This document shows positions 36,099 through 44,901 of a stretch of 64,000 bases of DNA, piece after piece. Where the stretch lies: positions 124,001 through 188,000 of the forward strand of contig NZ_JAMXLH010000078.1 in assembly GCF_024281035.1 (NCBI RefSeq), written 5' to 3'. Numbering within the stretch: position 1 is the first letter of the stretch; each line of letters opens with the position of its first letter. The position numbers and the translations under genes were made by a program. The notes under the pieces were generated by a model. The model searched no databases. It worked only from the letters and a program-made list of their open reading frames with translations, and was not told where the DNA came from. The stretch is from Paraburkholderia sp. (GTDB lineage Bacteria; Pseudomonadota; Gammaproteobacteria; Burkholderiales; Burkholderiaceae).

Positions 36099-36224
36099 CT
36101 GTACTCCTATATTTAGTTTTTGTGGTTTTAATACGACTTATTTACTGCGCTTGAAATCACTGGTCGAAACCGTCACAAGACGCGCCTCGCGTACGCCTTG
36201 TGACGGCCAGTGGAACCCGTATCG

Positions 36225-37973
36225 TCAGTGGATCTCGGGCTCGCCTCCTCCTCCGCAACTGCATCCGGCGCCATCACGCTGCAGGAAATCGAAGTCGCAG
36301 CCCTTGTCCGCCTGCATGACGTGCATCTGGTGCATCGCGCCGTAGCCGCGCGTAAAGCGCGGTTCGGGCGCCACCCACGAAGCCTTGCGTCGCACGAGTT
36401 CCTCATCGGAAACCAGCACATTCAGACGGCGTTCGGGCACGTTCAGCTCGATCATGTCGCCGTCCTGCACCAGCGCGAACGGACCGCCAACGAACGATTC
36501 CGGCGCAACGTGCAGCACGCAGGCCCCGTAGCTCGTGCCGCTCATGCGCGCATCGGAAATGCGGACCATGTCGCGCACCCCCTTCTTCAGGATCTTCTGC
36601 GGGATCGGCAGCTGGCCCCACTCGGGCATGCCCGGCGCACCGATCGGGCCCGCGTGCTGCAGCACGATCACGCAGTTTTCATCGATGTCGAGTTCCTCGC
36701 TGTCGACGCGCGCAGCCATGTCGTTGTAGTCCTTGAACACGACCGCCCGGCCCGTGTGCACATGCAAATGGGGCTCCGCGGCGCCCGGCTTGATCACGGC
36801 GCCGTCCGGCGCGATATTGCCGCGCAGCACGGCAAGACCGGTATCGCGCATCAGCGGGTTGGTGCGGCGGCGGATCACGTCGTCGTTGAAAATCCGTGCC
36901 TCGGCGATGTTCTCGCCCAGCGTCTTGCCGTTCACCGTGAGTTGCGTGCCGTCGATCAGGTCGCCCAGCTCCTTCAGCATCGCCATCAGGCCGCCTGCGT
37001 AGAAGAAGTCCTCCATGAGGAACTTGCCGGTCGGGCGGATGTTCGCGAGCACCGGCGTGCGGCGCGCGATGTCGTCGTATTGCGCAAGCGTCAGGTCCAC
37101 GCCCGCGCGGCGCGCAAGCGCGATCATGTGGACGATCGCGTTGCTCGATCCCGAAAGCGCGAGGCAGGTCGTAACCGCGTTGTCGACGGATTTGCGCGTG
37201 ATGATGTCCGAGGGCTTGAGGTCTTCCCACACCATGTCGACGATCCGTCTACCCGTCCTGGCCGCGAACTGTGCATGGCGCGAATCGACCGCCGGAATCG
37301 AGGCGTAGCCCGGCAACGTGAAGCCGAGCGCTTCGGCCGCGCTCGTCATCGTCGAGGCCGTGCCCATCGTCATGCAGTGGCCGGGCGAACGCGCAATGCC
37401 GCCTTCCACGCCCTTCCAGTCCTGCTCGGTGATCTTGCCCGCGCGCAGGTCGGCCCAGTACTTCCAGGTGTCCGATCCCGAGCCGAGCGTCACGCCGTTC
37501 CAGTTGCCGTTGAGCATCGGGCCCGCAGGCAGGAAGATCGCGGGCAAATCCACTGAAATCGCACCCATCAGCAACGCGGGCGTGGTCTTGTCGCAGCCGC
37601 CCATCAGCACGACGCCGTCCGCCGGATACGAGCGCAGCGTTTCTTCCGCTTCCATCGCGAGGAAGTTGCGGTAAAGCATCGTCGTGGGCTTCTGAAACGG
37701 CTCCGAGAGCGTCTGCACCGGCAATTCGACCGGAAAGCCACCCGCCTGCCAGATGCCGCGCTTGACCTCTTCCACGCGCTCCTTGAAGTGCGTATGGCAC
37801 GGGTTGATTTCGCTCCACGTGTTGAGGATCGCGATGACCGGCTTGCCCGCGTACTCTTCGCGGTCGTAGCCCATCTGCGCCGTGCGCGAGCGGTGGCCGA
37901 ACGAGCGCAGGTCGTTCACGCCGTACCAGCGATGGCTGCGCAGTTCTTCGGGGGTCTTGCGTTTCTTGCTCAT
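36225..37973 (-). CDS. IlvD/Edd-family sugar-acid dehydratase
   Basis: This 582-residue protein is the length of L-arabinonate-type dehydratases. Likely Fe-S Cys residues are in ILNTWSEINPCHTHF, MGGCDKTTPA and GHCMTMGTAST, and it ends CDFDFLQRDGAGCSCGGGG. It dehydrates an aldonic or aldaric acid to a 2-keto-3-deoxy acid. With no GudD- or GarD-type gene here, it may serve the aldarate step; aldonates such as L-arabinonate are equally possible. Confidence 0.9.
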   Translation of the reverse strand: MSKKRKTPEELRSHRWYGVNDLRSFGHRSRTAQMGYDREEYAGKPVIAILNTWSEINPCHTHFKERVEEVKRGIWQAGGFPVELPVQTLSEPFQKPTTMLYRNFLAMEAEETLRSYPADGVVLMGGCDKTTPALLMGAISVDLPAIFLPAGPMLNGNWNGVTLGSGSDTWKYWADLRAGKITEQDWKGVEGGIARSPGHCMTMGTASTMTSAAEALGFTLPGYASIPAVDSRHAQFAARTGRRIVDMVWEDLKPSDIITRKSVDNAVTTCLALSGSSNAIVHMIALARRAGVDLTLAQYDDIARRTPVLANIRPTGKFLMEDFFYAGGLMAMLKELGDLIDGTQLTVNGKTLGENIAEARIFNDDVIRRRTNPLMRDTGLAVLRGNIAPDGAVIKPGAAEPHLHVHTGRAVVFKDYNDMAARVDSEELDIDENCVIVLQHAGPIGAPGMPEWGQLPIPQKILKKGVRDMVRISDARMSGTSYGACVLHVAPESFVGGPFALVQDGDMIELNVPERRLNVLVSDEELVRRKASWVAPEPRFTRGYGAMHQMHVMQADKGCDFDFLQRDGAGCSCGGGGEPEIH

Positions 37974-38016
37974 CTTGCTTTGCTCCAGGTGTTTCTGTTA
38001 AGGCCGCCGTTGCCGG

Positions 38017-38603
38017 TCAGCGCCGCTCTTTCACGCGCGACGACGCGTGTTTGCGTATCGGATCCGGCGGTGAATAAAAGTGAGTTCGAATATGCCGGGC
38101 GTCGCAGCCGCGACGCGCGAGTGTCGGGTCGATACCGGTCATATACGAAAGCGTGAGCAGAAATGCGAAAGGAAAACCCGAGACGATCAGCGGAATCAGC
38201 ACGCCCCAGCCGTTGTGCGTGAGACGAATTTCATCATGGGTGTAGAAATGCAAGGCATGCACCGCGAGCGGGAACCGGCCGCCCGGGCCGAAGTCGCTCA
38301 GCCTGCGGTCGGCGATCGGCACGGTGCCGGGCGTCACCGGAATCACATGCAGCGTCGTCACGAGTTTCTGGAACACCATACCGAAGCCGCGCTTTTCCGG
38401 CGGCGGGACGTCGATTCGCGTGTCGTCGAACCAGATGCTGGCGCTCGTGAGCGGCAAAAGTCCGGCGATGCAGTTGAGCGCAGTCGATTTTCCGCAACCC
38501 GACGGCCCGGGCAAAGCGATGCATTCGCCGCACCCATGCCGAGCGTCGCCGCGGCCGCCATACCGGGGGCCAGGAGTCTGGCCGGCAAGCGTCCTTCGAA
38601 CAT
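38017..38603 (-). pseudogene. Fossil ABC transporter: pieces of binding protein, ATPase and permease
   Basis: Read in minus direction, a signal-peptide-like start (MFEGRLPARLLAPGMAAAAT) runs until about 38517. An ATPase start with intact Walker A (GPSGCGKST) and Q-loop (GMVFQ) follows in another frame. The sequence then jumps to an ATPase C-terminal piece (HVIPVTPGTVPIADRR) and into a permease fragment (GWGVLIPLIVSGFPFAFLL). Internal deletions joined three genes; none can work. An imperfect operator lies 100 bases upstream. Confidence 0.8.
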
Positions 38604-38701
38604 CGCGTCTCCTCCGATCCGTTTATGGAATTTTGCTCTGTGGCCCGCTTGTCTTTAGCCTCTATCGGGCGGCGGGCACAGGATGCCGAACCACACTACA
38701 A

Positions 38702-38714
38702 GTTGTCAAGCAAC
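38702..38714 (-). promoter_or_regulatory. Operator-like site GTTGT-CAA-GCAAC
   Basis: One mismatch from the GTTGT-N3-ACAAC motif. It lies between the aldehyde dehydrogenase stop and the fossil transporter, upstream of the dehydratase on the minus strand. Confidence 0.55.
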
Positions 38715-38715
38715 A

Positions 38716-40296
38716 TTAGGCGCGCACCAGCTCGCCATCGCGCAACCGCCACAGCGCGAGCGGATTGTCGTCCTGCAACGCGGGCGGCAGCAGGTCCGCA
38801 GGCAGATCCTGATAGCAGACCGGGCGCAGGAAGCGCTCGACCGCCATCGTGCCCACCGACGTCGTGCGCACATCCGAGGTGGCCGGGAACGGCCCGCCGT
38901 GGATCATCGCGTGCGACACCTCGACGCCCGTCGGGAACCCGTTCGCGAGAATCCGGCCCGCCTTGCGTTCCAGCACCGGCAACAGACGGCGCGCCAGCGC
39001 GTAGTCGCCGCTGTCGATCTGCAACGTTGCCGTCAACTGCCCTTCCAGATGTTCGGCGACGCGCAGCAGCTCGGCCTCGTCGCGGCATGCCACGACGAGC
39101 GAAGTCGGCCCGAAGATTTCGTCGCCCAGCGCGTGCTGCGCGAGAAACTGCACGGCGCTTGTCTTGAACAGCATCGGCACCGCCGCACAGTGCGCGCCGG
39201 ACTGCGTGCCCTGCGCGACGCGTTCGACACCGGCAAGCTGCGCGCGTGCGCCGACGGCGTCGCCATAGTTCGCGGCAATGCCCGCGGTCAGCATGGTCTG
39301 CGACGTCTTCTGCGCGAGCGCTGCAGCCGCATCGCTGACGAAGCGCTCCAGGTCGGGCCCTTCGAAGCCGAAGACGAGGCCCGGATTCGTGCAGAACTGC
39401 CCGACGCCCAGCGTCAGCGACTCGACGAAGCCCTTCGCAAGCGCTTCACCGCGCGCGGCCAGTGCAGCGGGCATCACGAACATCGGGTTGATGCTGCTCA
39501 TCTCGGCATAGACGGGAATCGGCTCGGGACGCTGCGCGGCGACGCGCGCCAGCGCGAGGCCGCCGCCGCGCGAACCCGTGAAACCCACGGCCTTGATCGC
39601 CGGATGCGCGACGAGCGCCTCGCCCAACGCATTACCGCCGCCGAACAGAAGCGAGAACACACCCGCGGGCAGGCCCGCATCGGCGACAGCGCGCCGGATC
39701 GCGCGGCCCACCAGTTCGGATGTGCCCGGGTGCGCCGGGTGCGCCTTCACGACGACCGGGCAGCCTGCCGCGAGCGCCGATGCGGTATCGGCGCCAGCGA
39801 CCGAAAATGCCAGCGGAAAATTGCTTGCGCCGAACACGGCCACGGGGCCGAGCCCGATGCGTTGCGCGCGCAAGTCGGAGCGCGGCAGCGGCTTGCGCTC
39901 GGGCAGCGCCGAGTCGAGCACGGCGCCGCACCAGCGGCCATCGCGCACGAGCGCCGCGAAGAGGCACAACTGGCCGACCGTGCGACCGCGCTCACCTTCG
40001 AGACGCGGCTTCGGCAGCGCCGATTCGAGATGTGCGCGCTCGATCAGCGCGTCGCCGATTTCGAGGATGCGCTCCGCAATCGCTTCGAGCAGCCGCGCCC
40101 TCGTTTCGAGCGGCGCGGCGCGAAACGGATCGAAAGCCTGCGCAGCCAGCGTGCAGGCGCGCTCGACATCGGCGGGGCCGCCGAGACCGAAGGCAGGCTC
40201 GATCGCCTCGCCGAGCGCAGGCGCGAAAGCGCGCATCTCGCCTTCGGTTCCGCGCACGGCGTCGGCGCCCAGCAACATGGTTCCGGATATCTGCAT
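38716..40296 (-). CDS. 2-oxoglutarate semialdehyde dehydrogenase-like ALDH
   Basis: This 526-residue aldehyde dehydrogenase has the length of the NADP-type semialdehyde dehydrogenases of sugar-acid pathways. Conserved parts are FGASNFPLAFSVAGADTA, GFTGSRGGG and the catalytic Cys in GVGQFCTNPG. It would oxidise 2-oxoglutarate semialdehyde to 2-oxoglutarate, feeding the TCA cycle. Start MQISGTMLLGADAV at 40296, 35 bases after the DapA-family gene. Confidence 0.9.
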   Translation of the reverse strand: MQISGTMLLGADAVRGTEGEMRAFAPALGEAIEPAFGLGGPADVERACTLAAQAFDPFRAAPLETRARLLEAIAERILEIGDALIERAHLESALPKPRLEGERGRTVGQLCLFAALVRDGRWCGAVLDSALPERKPLPRSDLRAQRIGLGPVAVFGASNFPLAFSVAGADTASALAAGCPVVVKAHPAHPGTSELVGRAIRRAVADAGLPAGVFSLLFGGGNALGEALVAHPAIKAVGFTGSRGGGLALARVAAQRPEPIPVYAEMSSINPMFVMPAALAARGEALAKGFVESLTLGVGQFCTNPGLVFGFEGPDLERFVSDAAAALAQKTSQTMLTAGIAANYGDAVGARAQLAGVERVAQGTQSGAHCAAVPMLFKTSAVQFLAQHALGDEIFGPTSLVVACRDEAELLRVAEHLEGQLTATLQIDSGDYALARRLLPVLERKAGRILANGFPTGVEVSHAMIHGGPFPATSDVRTTSVGTMAVERFLRPVCYQDLPADLLPPALQDDNPLALWRLRDGELVRA

Positions 40297-40331
40297 GTTC
40301 GCTCCGTGGATGCCTTCAGGACCGGCGGCGC

Positions 40332-41270
40332 TCATGCACGCGCTGCCTGAACCAGCGATTTCTCGAACGCAAGCAGCGCCTTCGCCGCCTGCTCGACGGC
40401 GGGCAGATCGGCTTCGGGCGTGCCGGAGAGCAGCGGCAGGATCGGGCCCATGTCGGCGATGCCGGTGAGCGTCACCGCGTCGTGCAGGACACGGATCAGC
40501 GAGATCTCGTCGCGCAGCGTTTCGAGCGGCATGAACGCATCGTAGAGGCACTGCGCTTCATCGGTACGGCCCGCCTTCACGGCGGCGAGCAGCGCCATCA
40601 CCGCGCGCGGCGCGATGCAGCCCGAACCCGTGGTCCAGGCGGCAAGACCGAAATCGCGCACATGGACGATGGCCGGACGCTCGCCCATGCCCGAGACGAG
40701 CTTCGATGCGGGCACGCTCTGCAGCAGGCGGTGCAGATACGGGTCATTCGCCGGGTCTTCGCGCACGATTGCGTACTTCACGGAGACCAGCGTGCCCCGG
40801 TCGACGAGGCGCGCCAGCGTATCGACGTCCACATAGTCTTCGCTCTTGACGTAGAGCGTGAGCGGGATACCCGCTATGTCGGCAATCCGCGTGAGGCCCG
40901 CCTCGACGCCGGCCGGCGTCGTGAAGCGGCCGAACGGCAGCACCATCGCGGTCTTGTAGCTGGTCTGCGCGAGGATGCGCGCCTCGTCCCGCATCTTGCC
41001 GAAGTCCGGACCGATCGCGGGAATCACGCGCGTATCGGGACCGGCGAGTTCGGCGAGCATGTCAAGCAAGTCGCGGTATTCGCTAACGGCGACATGGTAG
41101 AGATTGGCATTACCGCCATAGAGCAGCGTGCGGATACCGCCCGCTTCCATGTGGCGGATCAGGCGGCGGTTTTCGTCGACGTCGAGCGAAAGATCGGGGC
41201 GGCGTGCCAGCGGCGGCACAGCCATCACCGTCGAGGCAAATTCGCTCTCGACAATCGGGGACACGTTCAT
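40332..41270 (-). CDS. DapA-family (DHDPS/NAL) sugar-acid dehydratase or aldolase
   Basis: This 312-residue TIM-barrel protein is likely to form a Schiff base through the Lys in LVSVKYAIVRED. Usual family signatures are altered: the GTTGE loop reads GGNANLY and the YNxP motif reads LYVKSEDY. In this locus it most likely converts a keto-deoxy sugar acid to 2-oxoglutarate semialdehyde, as KdgD or L-KDA dehydratase do, but aldolase action is not excluded. First gene of its operon with an operator-like palindrome 60 bases upstream. Confidence 0.82.
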   Translation of the reverse strand: MNVSPIVESEFASTVMAVPPLARRPDLSLDVDENRRLIRHMEAGGIRTLLYGGNANLYHVAVSEYRDLLDMLAELAGPDTRVIPAIGPDFGKMRDEARILAQTSYKTAMVLPFGRFTTPAGVEAGLTRIADIAGIPLTLYVKSEDYVDVDTLARLVDRGTLVSVKYAIVREDPANDPYLHRLLQSVPASKLVSGMGERPAIVHVRDFGLAAWTTGSGCIAPRAVMALLAAVKAGRTDEAQCLYDAFMPLETLRDEISLIRVLHDAVTLTGIADMGPILPLLSGTPEADLPAVEQAAKALLAFEKSLVQAARA

Positions 41271-41329
41271 GAGGCCTCGTGCGGGGTAGAGGGTTGTCAA
41301 TAGCGTGCACGTTAGCATCCACCCCCATT

Positions 41330-41342
41330 GTTGTCAAACAAC
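41330..41342 (-). promoter_or_regulatory. Operator-like palindrome GTTGT-CAA-ACAAC
   Basis: Perfect 5-3-5 palindrome upstream of the DapA-family/ALDH operon, with a half-site GTTGTCAA at 41293. Same motif as at 27221 and 34645. Confidence 0.7.
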
Positions 41343-41452
41343 TTAGCTATTTGTTAGGGTTTGTCAGATACCCAGGGCCGTAATGTTTAGACACACATCG
41401 TTGCGAATATGAATGCCGAGGACGCAGACAATAGCGCCATGGGAGAACTGCA

Positions 41453-41650
41453 ATGATCAAACGCCTTTGTGTAATCGCTAGTGTAGTCGCCGGAGTATTG
41501 GCATTGACCACCGGACTTTCGGGATGCGTGGTCGCCCCGCCTTACGCTTACGGACCCGCACCCGCATACGGATATGCGCCGGGTTACTACGCTGCGCCGT
41601 CCGTCGATGTCGGCGTCGGATTCTACGGAGGACATGGCTGGCGCCATTAA
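41453..41650 (+). CDS. Small Gly/Tyr/Pro-rich lipoprotein
   Basis: This 65-residue protein has a signal sequence and lipobox TGLSGC (Cys25). A short tail rich in Ala, Pro, Tyr and Gly follows (YGPAPAYGYAPGYYAAP) and ends HGWRH. GGGAGAACTGCA precedes the ATG. Such small envelope lipoproteins are common in Burkholderiaceae; no function is known. Confidence 0.75.
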   Translation: MIKRLCVIASVVAGVLALTTGLSGCVVAPPYAYGPAPAYGYAPGYYAAPSVDVGVGFYGGHGWRH

Positions 41651-41949
41651 GCGCTCGTATTAAGCGCGCGTTCCACCGCCGCAAATCGTTTTCAATGTTT
41701 GTTTTCTGGTCAGCGGATAGTCTGGGTGACGCACGCGTTACGGCCTATCCGATCAGATAGCTGTGCACGGCAAGCGGGATAGCTAGAGTCAAGCGTATGC
41801 AATTTCGCCTGACTGATGGCCCGACTCATCACCCAACTTCAGCACCCGCAGCGCTGCACCGTCACCTGAGCGCGTAAGGTGCGTCGACATGTTTGGCGAA
41901 AGCAACACGTCGGCCCCTTTCTCTTCACCATGTCACCCGAGCATGGATC

Positions 41950-41977
41950 GGCCCGCAACCTCGCGGGCCTTTTTTTG
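41950..41977 (+). terminator. Strong intrinsic terminator, possible sRNA end
   Basis: The stem GGCCCGC / GCGGGCC with a 6-base loop is followed by eight T. The nearest upstream + strand gene stops 300 bases earlier at 41650, so either that transcript has a long 3' end or a small RNA lies at about 41780-41977. Confidence 0.75.
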
Positions 41978-42198
41978 TGCGCATACAAATTCCTATCAGA
42001 CCTTGCGGATAGCCTTCGACTTTTCATTTTCGCCGCAGGACCGAATTGATCTGATTTTCAAGTTCGGAACGAGCACGCGACGGTAGCGCAAAAAGCTGGA
42101 ATAGATCGTCGGGGGCCGCTGTATACCCTGCTGAGACCAGTCGAAACAACGTACACCGTTCTCACCACCAGGTCCGTTCATCTTCGCAGGAGCGCAAC

Positions 42199-42357
42199 AT
42201 GTCCGTCCGTTATGCAACGTTCTCCGCCTCGATGCACGAACTGTCCCGCGCCGAGGAGCGCCAACCCACCATCGATGCCGAAGCCGATGGCAACCGCTTC
42301 GTCGGCGAAGCGGTCTATCCCAGCGCCCGCCATTGCGCGGTCTACTTCGGCAGCTGA
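42199..42357 (+). CDS. Small hypothetical protein (52 aa)
   Basis: The frame starts ATG 42199 with GCAGGAGCGCAAC upstream, a strong ribosome site, and encodes MSVRYATFSASMHELSRAEE and on to ARHCAVYFGS. Its end resembles the end of the DUF4148 protein that follows (SFCNLYFGN): Cys-X2-Tyr-Phe-Gly. No signal peptide. It may be a relic or partner of that gene. Confidence 0.55.
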   Translation: MSVRYATFSASMHELSRAEERQPTIDAEADGNRFVGEAVYPSARHCAVYFGS

Positions 42358-42411
42358 ACACACACGATTCTTATCATTTCAATCCGAATTTCTTACTAAG
42401 GAATGCATACC

Positions 42412-42753
42412 ATGAACAGGATCATGAACTTCACGCTCGCGCTCGCCGTGCTCGCCAGCCCCGCATTGTCGTTTGCCCAGGAGAACACAGCGCCGGTCAC
42501 ACGTGCGCAGGTGCGTGCCGAACTGGTCGAACTCCAACAGGCCGGCTACAACATCTCCGCGGGAGAGGATGCGAACTATCCTGCCGCCATCCAGGCAGCC
42601 GAAGCAAAAGTTGCGGCCCACTCCGGCGCGCAACAGGCCGCCAGCGGCGTTGGCGGCGTCTCGCTGGGCGGGTCGTCTGAATCGGGTTCTCCGATGCACA
42701 CGCCGGGCTGTATCGGTCCGGCGAGCTTCTGCAATCTGTATTTCGGCAATTGA
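42412..42753 (+). CDS. DUF4148 secreted protein
   Basis: This 113-residue protein has a signal peptide ending LSFAQ and the DUF4148 core VTRAQVRAELVELQQAGYN. A Ser/Gly-rich linker and CIGPASFCNLYFGN end follow. The family is abundant in Burkholderia and its role is unknown. ATG 42412 suits the AAGGA site better than the ATG at 42403. Confidence 0.85.
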   Translation: MNRIMNFTLALAVLASPALSFAQENTAPVTRAQVRAELVELQQAGYNISAGEDANYPAAIQAAEAKVAAHSGAQQAASGVGGVSLGGSSESGSPMHTPGCIGPASFCNLYFGN

Positions 42754-42809
42754 AGCGCCGTATCCGGCCGCGAGCCGCGCAGACTTGCGCCGCTCGCGGT
42801 CGCAGCGGA

Positions 42810-44438
42810 CTAGACGAGCGCCGCGCGATGCGCGTTGCCTGCCGCACTGCCGCACTCCTGTGCCGCCAGCGCTCCGGCAATCGTGAAGACCGCCACCGAT
42901 TCGCGCAATCCAGTCGCACCGCCAGCCAGCGTCTGCGCCGCAGCGGCGAGCTGTTCGACGAGCGACGCGTTCTGTTGCGTGACTTTATCCATCTCACCGA
43001 CGGCACGATGGATCTGTTCGATATCGTTCTTCTGCGCATCCGACGCGTGCGCGATCTTGCTCATCAGGCCGTCCAGATCCTGTACCGATCGCACGAGCTT
43101 TTCAATCGTTACGCCAGCGTCGGCGACGAGCTTCGAACCCGCCTCCACGTGACCCGTCGATTCGCCGATCAGCGTCCTCACCTCTTTGACGGCGTCCGCG
43201 CTGCGTTGCGCCAGCATGCGCACTTCGCTCGCCACGACCGCGAAACCGCGCCCCTGCGCACCCGCGCGCGCCGCTTCGACAGCCGCGTTGAGCGCGAGAA
43301 TATTCGTCTGGAACGCAATGCCCTCGATCACGCCGATGATGTCGGCCACGCGCGCGGAGCTTCCCGCAATGTCGGCCATCGTGGTCACGACGCGCCCGAC
43401 GACCTGGCCGCCCTGAACCGCCGCCTGCGACGCAGCATTGGCGATGGCGTGAGCCTCGACGGCATCGCCGGTGTTCTGCGCGACCGTCGCGGTCAGTTCC
43501 GCCATGCTCGCAGCCGCCTGTTGCAGCGATGCCGCCTGCTCCTCGGTACGCTGCGAGAGATCCATATTGCCCCCGGCAATCTCGCCCGCGTGGACTGCGA
43601 TCGTCTCAGCCGACGTCTTGATCTGCGCGACTATCGACATCAGTTGCGAGCGCATCGATTCGAGCGACGCCATCAGACTGTGCCCGTCGCCCGCGCGCAG
43701 CTTCACCGAAGCGGCGAGATTGCCGCCCGCAATTTCCCCGGCCAGTTGCTGCGCGCGGGCCGGGTCAGCCCCAAGCTGCCGGAGGATGCTGCGCGTAATC
43801 AGGACCGCCGCCGCGACGCCGATCAATAACGCGGCGACTACCGCAGCCACCGTGATGGCGGCGACTCTCGACCATGTCGTCGCTGCGTCGTCCGCCGCCG
43901 CGCGCGCGCGTCCCTGTTCGAGCGCGAGCAACTGGTCGAGCGTCGCGAGCCACTGAACCTGCTTTGGCCGCACCTCATTGACGAGCACTTTCAGCGCCGC
44001 ATCCTGATCGTTTGCGAGCGCCCAGTTCATCGCTTCCTTCTCGACGAGCGGCAGCGTTTGCGCCTCTTCCCGCTTGAGCGTCGCAAACAGGTGCCGCTCC
44101 TCGTCGGTTGTCAGCGGCGAAGCATCGAACAGATGGCCCAACGCCTGATAGTTCTCGGCATATACCGCCTCGAACGCCTTGATGGCGGACTGTTCCCCTG
44201 CCACATCGTTTTCGTTCGTCATCACGGCCATATTGCGTATCGCGATGGCGATGCCGCTCACCGCGCCGCGCAGGTTGGTCGCGCGCATGGTTTCCGCGTC
44301 GTGCACGAGCACGACTTCATCCAGCCTGCCGCGAATATTTGCCATGCCGGCCATACCGACGACTGAAAGTGCGACGAACAGCACAAGCACGATGCCGAAG
44401 CCCAGTGCGAGCCGTGCGGTAACGGTGATTCGAGCCAT
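42810..44438 (-). CDS. Methyl-accepting chemotaxis protein
   Basis: This 542-residue chemoreceptor has a helix at residues 5-27 and a periplasmic four-helix-bundle sensor (about 30-185). A second helix (about 190-212), HAMP and a signalling domain with the conserved tip (FQTNILALNAAVEAARAG) follow. Methylation-type segments flank the tip (RTEEQAASLQQAAASM; SLVEQLAAAAQTLAGG). Ligand unknown. Start MARITVTARL at 44438. Confidence 0.93.
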   Translation of the reverse strand: MARITVTARLALGFGIVLVLFVALSVVGMAGMANIRGRLDEVVLVHDAETMRATNLRGAVSGIAIAIRNMAVMTNENDVAGEQSAIKAFEAVYAENYQALGHLFDASPLTTDEERHLFATLKREEAQTLPLVEKEAMNWALANDQDAALKVLVNEVRPKQVQWLATLDQLLALEQGRARAAADDAATTWSRVAAITVAAVVAALLIGVAAAVLITRSILRQLGADPARAQQLAGEIAGGNLAASVKLRAGDGHSLMASLESMRSQLMSIVAQIKTSAETIAVHAGEIAGGNMDLSQRTEEQAASLQQAAASMAELTATVAQNTGDAVEAHAIANAASQAAVQGGQVVGRVVTTMADIAGSSARVADIIGVIEGIAFQTNILALNAAVEAARAGAQGRGFAVVASEVRMLAQRSADAVKEVRTLIGESTGHVEAGSKLVADAGVTIEKLVRSVQDLDGLMSKIAHASDAQKNDIEQIHRAVGEMDKVTQQNASLVEQLAAAAQTLAGGATGLRESVAVFTIAGALAAQECGSAAGNAHRAALV

Positions 44439-44901
44439 GGTGATAGGGGTAGCAGCACAACATCGGAGCCCACGCGCCATACGCGCCATACGCAACGATA
44501 TGCGTCGATCCACGGCCAACCTGCGTAGCCGGGCCGATCAGTTAGCGATGCGTGGGAATTCAGGTGCGATTCGGTGCCCGCGGCATCAGCGCCGCATGCT
44601 GGGTCCGTCAAGCGCTGCCTTGCAGGCACAGACGGCTCTTTTTGTTGTGATCGGTATAACGAAACGCCTGCTTGTCGCGCCGGTTCTCATCGTTGTCCCC
44701 AGTGGTCGACGACAGCGCACCGCTCCCTGCAATCTCGCGCGCCGCCGCAATTATTTTTTCTGTGAGCCTATGCTAGAGCACTTGCGACAGTGGAAATTAA
44801 TCTTTTTTTCAGGTTTTCAGTCGTTTGATATCGGCTGGTGCGCCCCGTCAACAGGCAAATCGATGCATCGCGGGCGTTAAAATCCCGGCAGACGTGCCGA
44901 C
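44439..44901. other. Intergenic region before polB
   Basis: Divergent promoter region of the chemoreceptor and polB. An AT-rich segment near 44750-44820 (TTATTTTTTC...TTAATCTTTTTTTC) may hold promoters. I searched for a LexA box (CTGT-N8-ACAG) and did not find a good one. Confidence 0.4.

Noticed and set aside
36210..40350. Long + strand frames opposite the dehydratase and ALDH genes
   Set aside because: Charged, Arg-rich translations antisense to clear enzymes.
44760..44901. LexA (SOS) box upstream of polB
   Set aside because: Expected from E. coli polB, but no CTGT-N8-ACAG-like sequence was found near the start.
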